NCBI GenBank assembly: GCA_905160935.1
Contig: CAJHZI010000649.1
Coordinates: forward strand, 558,001 to 622,000
From: Enchytraeus crypticus
Taxonomy: Eukaryota > Annelida > Clitellata > Enchytraeida > Enchytraeidae
Reading direction: 5' to 3'
DNA: 64,000 nucleotides
The stretch's first letter is position 1. Each line of letters starts with the position of its first letter. The notes under the pieces are model-generated. The model had not been told where the DNA came from. It saw only the letters and a program-made list of their open reading frames with translations, and searched no databases. Of this stretch, positions 59,486-64,000 are shown one piece after another. Position numbers and translations under genes: made by a program.

Positions 59486-60275
59486 GCTCTCTCTCTCTCT
59501 CGCACTCTGTCTCTCACTCTCACTCTCTCTCTCTCTCTCTAATCTAGTATTAAATAAGTGGTACAACTTTCATATTCCTACAAAGAGCGCTCCACAGATC
59601 AAAATGTTAATGCCATTATACCAATCTTCACTTACATGTATATTTGAGCTCATTTATCATCGTGTACTAGAATGAAATTCCTATCATAAGTGTTAATATA
59701 ATGTGAACATAATGTCAATATAATGGTCATATATTGCAATGTTCTCGTCATAGCTAGGGCAGTAAAGTGCGCATGGTAATACTGCTATTTCTATTTATGC
59801 TGCTTTGAACCCTAGCCCAAGACTGGTAATCGCTGCGGTTTTATATCTTCCGGTTTATGGCTAAATTGTTTTGAGATAAAAGTCGCCGGTCTCTGTTTGG
59901 AATGATTTTATGTGGCTTATATGCCAATGCACCCGTTTGTTGAAATTATTAATTTCGCAGCTTTGCGCAGTTCTCTAACTAGCTGTCAATCCTTGTCAAC
60001 TGCTGTAAATCATTGAAATTGCTGCTTCAAATCATTCAAATTTTAGCGTCAGTTTGATACCAGATAAAGACATCATCCAATGATGTGAAACTGGAAAAGT
60101 GGTTTAAGGAAATGACTACTATTGACCTAATTAAATATGCGCGATATTTAAATTCAGGATTTACACATGACAATCCAGAAGTCTCGTTCCTACCTTCAGA
60201 ATGTCCTGTATACGTATTACTACTAAATGCCCGTATACTCGCACATAACAAATCAGCTAATATTTGTTAGTTTCA

Positions 60276-60410
60276 CTGGAGACAGCGGCGAAGTCGGTAG
60301 GGTACTCGACCGCGGATCAGTACGTGCTGGGTTCAAATCCTTGAGCTCGCCCGTTATCGACATCGCTTTTGAGTGAGGAAACTGACGTTAGCCTTGGCTT
60401 AGTTTTACTG
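60276..60410 (+). mobile_element. tRNA-derived SINE family 1
   Basis: A box GGCGAAGTCGGTAGGG, anticodon-arm-like CTCGACCGCGGATCAG, B box GGGTTCAAATCC, then CTCGCCCGTTATCGACATCG and GAGTGAGGAAACTGACGTTA. The tRNA-like head is well preserved, but the run-on body marks it as a SINE. Confidence 0.8.
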
Positions 60411-60854
60411 CTTTTTTCATACATTTTGAAAACTCTTAGATATAGTAACCATTTTCTTGGGACAAAATTGGCTTATGAGGTGATTATCTAATTGTTATCA
60501 TCACACTTTTCGTGATTGTCGTTTACAAGAAAATATAGAACTAAATTTAGAATATTAATTACGTTCACAAATAATTACAATGTGATATTTCTATAACAAA
60601 AATCCATGAAGAGAGATTTGCCAAGACATCATCTATTTCAGTTCTAGGTTTCAATTAAAATCATTATAGTCATGGACCACTGCTATTCATCTACGTCTGT
60701 ATTGACTGGAACACTGATTGAATGAGAAGTTTTCGTGCATAAGGAGCATTAAATTAAAATATAAAGTTTTATCTGGAGATAACTTCTTTAATGATTTGCG
60801 TGAAAGTTATGCAATATTGCAGCTGATATGTTTAAAACCCTTTTTCTCTTCCGT

Positions 60855-60955
60855 CAATGAAATTAGTTATTTAATAAAATTAGTTAATTAATGAAATAAG
60901 TTAATTAATGAAATTAGTTAATGAAATTAGTTAATTAATGAAATTAGTAGGCTTC
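60855..60955. repeat. Short AT-rich tandem repeat
   Basis: GAAATTAGTTAATTAAT, five to six copies of about 18-20 bp. Confidence 0.75.
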
Positions 60956-62097
60956 TCAATTTAAGTAAACGAAATAACATTAAAGTTTTAAAGTATATTC
61001 TACAATTAAATTCAAACGTAATCATAATTAAAATTGTAAAAATTTTACCAAAATCCAATGAGGAATAAAATCATGAAAAATTTGCATTAAATTATAACAA
61101 ACATATTACTAATTACTAACGTATTACTAAATGTAGTACTAACGTAGTACAATTTCGCTCATTTAATTGAATTTAAAATCGAATTCTTTCTTAGAAGTGG
61201 GCGTATGTGTTACTAATACTGTATAGTTGTGAAGATGAGGATTTTAATTAAAGACTGAAATGTTTTTAAACTTATAACCGTCACCCTTCTGTGGATGTAA
61301 TTCTCCATTCATTAAGTTTGACATGCTTGAAATCTTCACAATTTACAACTCTTAGGCATAAATAATTAATTCTCAATGTATCTTTCGAGAAACACTAAGA
61401 TCAAAACTGAAAGGAATGGGCGAAACTTTAATCAGATCTGTCACGTAGACAAGTAAAGCGAGACCTTCGATTCCGTGTGAAAACATCTTTCTTCTGTCCG
61501 ATGTGATCAGATGTTTTAATTAAGTGCTAACATCTCTGTAGGTTGATATGATGTATTTGGTATTTGGTATATTTATAGGTTGATATCATATATTTGGAAT
61601 TAAATTTATATACTAAATTTAAAGTTTTGTTTTAGAAATGTATTAAGTGCACAATTGCTTTAAAACTTTTCCCTGTAAAATAATTGGCTAAAATAAACTA
61701 ATACTAAATATAAAAAATCAAAAATTAAAAGATTTTGAAAAATTAAAAAATAAAAAATAAAAAAGGTTAGATGTTACAAGTAGTTAAATATTTCGTGCCT
61801 TGTAAAACTCATCGACAATTGCCATGTCCTTCTAAGTGGTATTGACTTTTTATTATTTTATTTTAATATTTTATTTTTCATTATTTTTGCAAAGTTTAAC
61901 ATTGGTTTTATAAATCAATTGCTTTTAATTTCATTGAGTATTATTTTATAGTGAGTATTAGAGTATTATTTTATTTTTCTATGCTGTCTTAAGCTTCCAG
62001 CTCTATCAAGGAACGTTATACCTTATATTTTGAAAATTCCTCAGATTGATTAGAAAATGGAACATAAGCAAGTTAAAATTAGATAACTTGAAATATC
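60956..62097. other. AT-rich intergenic sequence
   Basis: Low-complexity A/T stretches (for example 61690-61770); no gene or repeat family identified. Confidence 0.5.
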
Positions 62098-62370
62098 ACC
62101 TGTTGTGTCCGGAACACGGACGAATAAACCAACCGTAAACTGCACGTAACTTAAAGTTAAGTAAGAACTACAGAAGATAAAAGGAAACTCAGAAGCCATA
62201 TTTTTCCAGAGCTAAAGGCTACCTTCAAGTAGAGATCAGACATTACCTTTTAATAAGAGATTAACTTGTTGATCAAAGGTGTGCTTTACGGAGAGTGACA
62301 GCAGACTTCCAGTCATAATATGTGCCTTGAACCTGCCTTTTGGCATAACTATATATATAGAGAGAAGAAA
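62098..62370 (+). mobile_element. Modular SINE-like element with LINE-A-like GA tail
   Basis: Head GTTGTGTCCGGAACACGGAC, GAATAAACCAACCGTAAACT, GCACG; middle GTTGATCAAAGGTGTGCTTT, ACGGAGAGTG; end TATGTGCCTTGAACCTGCC, followed by AGAGAGAAG. Collinear with 1378-1662. Confidence 0.6.
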
Positions 62371-62425
62371 TGAATACTTGAATTATTTTAGTTTTTCAGT
62401 TCACAACACAGGCTTCCTTATCACT

Positions 62426-62592
62426 GACGACTAGTTACGTCATCACTGACGACTAGTTACGTCATCATTGTCGACTAGTTACGTCACCACTGACGACTAA
62501 TTACTGTATGTCATCACTGACGACTAGTCATGTCATCACTTATGACTAGTGACGTCATCACTTACGACTAGTGACGTCATCACTGACGATTA
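62426..62592. repeat. 22-bp minisatellite
   Basis: Unit TCATCACTGACGACTAGTTA, CG. About eight copies with CTTATGACTAGTGACG variants. Each unit holds a TGACGTCA-like or TACGTCA motif. Confidence 0.85.
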
Positions 62593-62623
62593 GCAAAAAT
62601 TTATTTCGCTATCTAAACAAGCC

Positions 62624-62683
62624 GAAAACTAAATGCCTAAGCATAGTTTGTCTTAGCAAACTATGCTTTGGCATTTAGTTTTC
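62624..62683. repeat. Long near-perfect hairpin
   Basis: The 27-base arm (GAAAACTAAATGCCTAAGCA, TAGTTTG) is followed by loop TCTTAG and a second arm complementary at 26 of 27 positions. It is placed 32 bases after the 22-bp minisatellite. Confidence 0.8.
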
Positions 62684-64000
62684 TGCATTATTAATAACTC
62701 TGAACTTGAAAAAACAAAAAATCTTTGTGCAAATCAGCTGAGTGAGCTATGACACAAACGTCGTGTTAATTATTAAAACTGGCGTTGTTTCCTAATAATC
62801 TCGAACTCGTTATCTGCGAGGAACTGGCGTTGGACTACAATAAATAAAGAATTCCTAATTAGCAGATTGCTTAAATGTCCTTGATTTACTGACAGGCGGC
62901 TGAGATATTTTTAAATCTCGGCATCTTGTGGTTGATGCTTTACTGATAATGATATGTATTATTGAAAACTTCTGCAATTTGATTAATGCTTAAAAAACAT
63001 AAAATGAAGATCTGCAAACGATGTGACGGCTTAAATTGTTGCTATGCAGAACCAAGGACACTCAGCACTATAATAGAACTTCATAACTTTAGAGTATTTC
63101 AAATGGCACTTCTATCCAAATAGCTTCATCGTCATTAGTGAATTTATATTTTCTTAAAATAATATTTATTAACCAACCAATATGGAAGTACAAATCAACA
63201 CAGACAAACAAATAAACGAACAAACACCGTGCCTACCATGAAACTATAAACTTCACATAAACAAAATGACATGGGATAAAACAATAATCGAAGCACACCA
63301 GTAATAACTACATGTATGGCCAGAGTTGCTCAACTAGTTATTCAGAGGTGATCAAAACTGATGTCACAGTTGATCAATGTAACGCAAATGTTTACACCAG
63401 TTGATTAGTGTAGAAAAACTGGAGTAACTCAAGTTAATCAAAGCGAGTTGACTTTTTTAAGTTGATCAAAGTTAGTTCACACTTCTAGTTCACTTCACGT
63501 TCAGTTCATTATCTTAATTTTAAGAAATTAAGATAATGGGCGCTGTGTATTGTACATGTTTTACACAAGATTAAACACAACGTACATTTTTGTCGCAAAT
63601 TAAAAACAGAAACTTCCGATAATGAAATAAGCGTTAGGAGCATTATACCCTTAATCGTATTTTTTAAGTTGACCAAAGTGAAGCCTCTGAGAAGAATCAT
63701 CACTGAAATTTAAAGTCCAAAAATGTAATGTTTAAATTTCACTTATTTGATATATTACTCAATTTGTCGGAATAAGTCATGGTTTCCTATATTAATTTGC
63801 TAGTTTAATGTATGCCTGCTCGAAATATTGAGTTGATTTCTAACGTCAACATGAATATCCGCAAAATAACAACATTTTAGAGTGGATGAGGGAAGAAAGA
63901 GTGGACGGTGGTTCGAGGACTGTAAATAATAATTGCATTATAATCTGATTTGCTTGATCGATTAAATTTATTGCAAGACTTACGGGCCATGGGTTAGACT
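62684..64000. other. Intergenic sequence, nothing recognised
   Basis: AT-rich, with AGTTGATCAA-type words repeated at 63335-63480; no gene seen. Confidence 0.5.

Noticed and set aside
60281-60350. Functional tRNA gene
   Set aside because: Boxes A and B are good, but the sequence recurs with a shared non-tRNA body, so it is a SINE; acceptor arms do not pair convincingly.

Overview
This window is nuclear DNA of an invertebrate animal. It is AT-rich, its genes are split by long GT-AG introns, and most of it is microsatellites, minisatellites and short interspersed repeats. The protein families and architectures point to a marine invertebrate metazoan, but the phylum cannot be fixed from the sequence alone. 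Three host genes can be assembled exon by exon with consistent splice phases.

(1) Minus strand, 5048-15107: a seven-exon arylsulfatase (528 aa). It has the formylglycine signature, the metal-binding DD and DN residues and the catalytic Lys/His residues. The 3' part of its active-site exon is tandemly repeated four times with a 78-bp period. The two middle copies carry changed active-site codons. Its introns hold two LINE fragments, tRNA-like SINEs and large TA/CT microsatellites.

(2) Plus strand, 28946-33078: a four-exon SLC16-type monocarboxylate transporter (692 aa). It has the family's N-terminal signature (built here over a G12 run), the FDKRR motif, a long charged central loop and the TM8-like Asp/Arg pair.

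(3) Minus strand, 35756-51130: a large membrane protein (about 1553 aa). A signal peptide is followed by a right-handed beta-helix ectodomain, Cys-rich ephrin-receptor-like/EGF-like modules, and about nine or ten membrane spans split by long hydrophilic loops. Its signal-peptide exon appears to lie 7.7 kb upstream of the main exon, just downstream of a TATA box.

The rest (1-5047, 15108-28945, 33079-35755, 43339-51081 and 51131-64000) shows no convincing genes. It holds a complete non-autonomous hAT element with a perfect 8-bp target duplication (25145-26007), at least two SINE families, several LINE 3' ends with GA or ATT tails, modular repeats that share a head but differ in tail, at least ten minisatellites, and two near-perfect hairpins. 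No CRISPR array, rRNA gene, convincing functional tRNA gene or LTR/virus-derived element was seen. The three genes have no evident common pathway.
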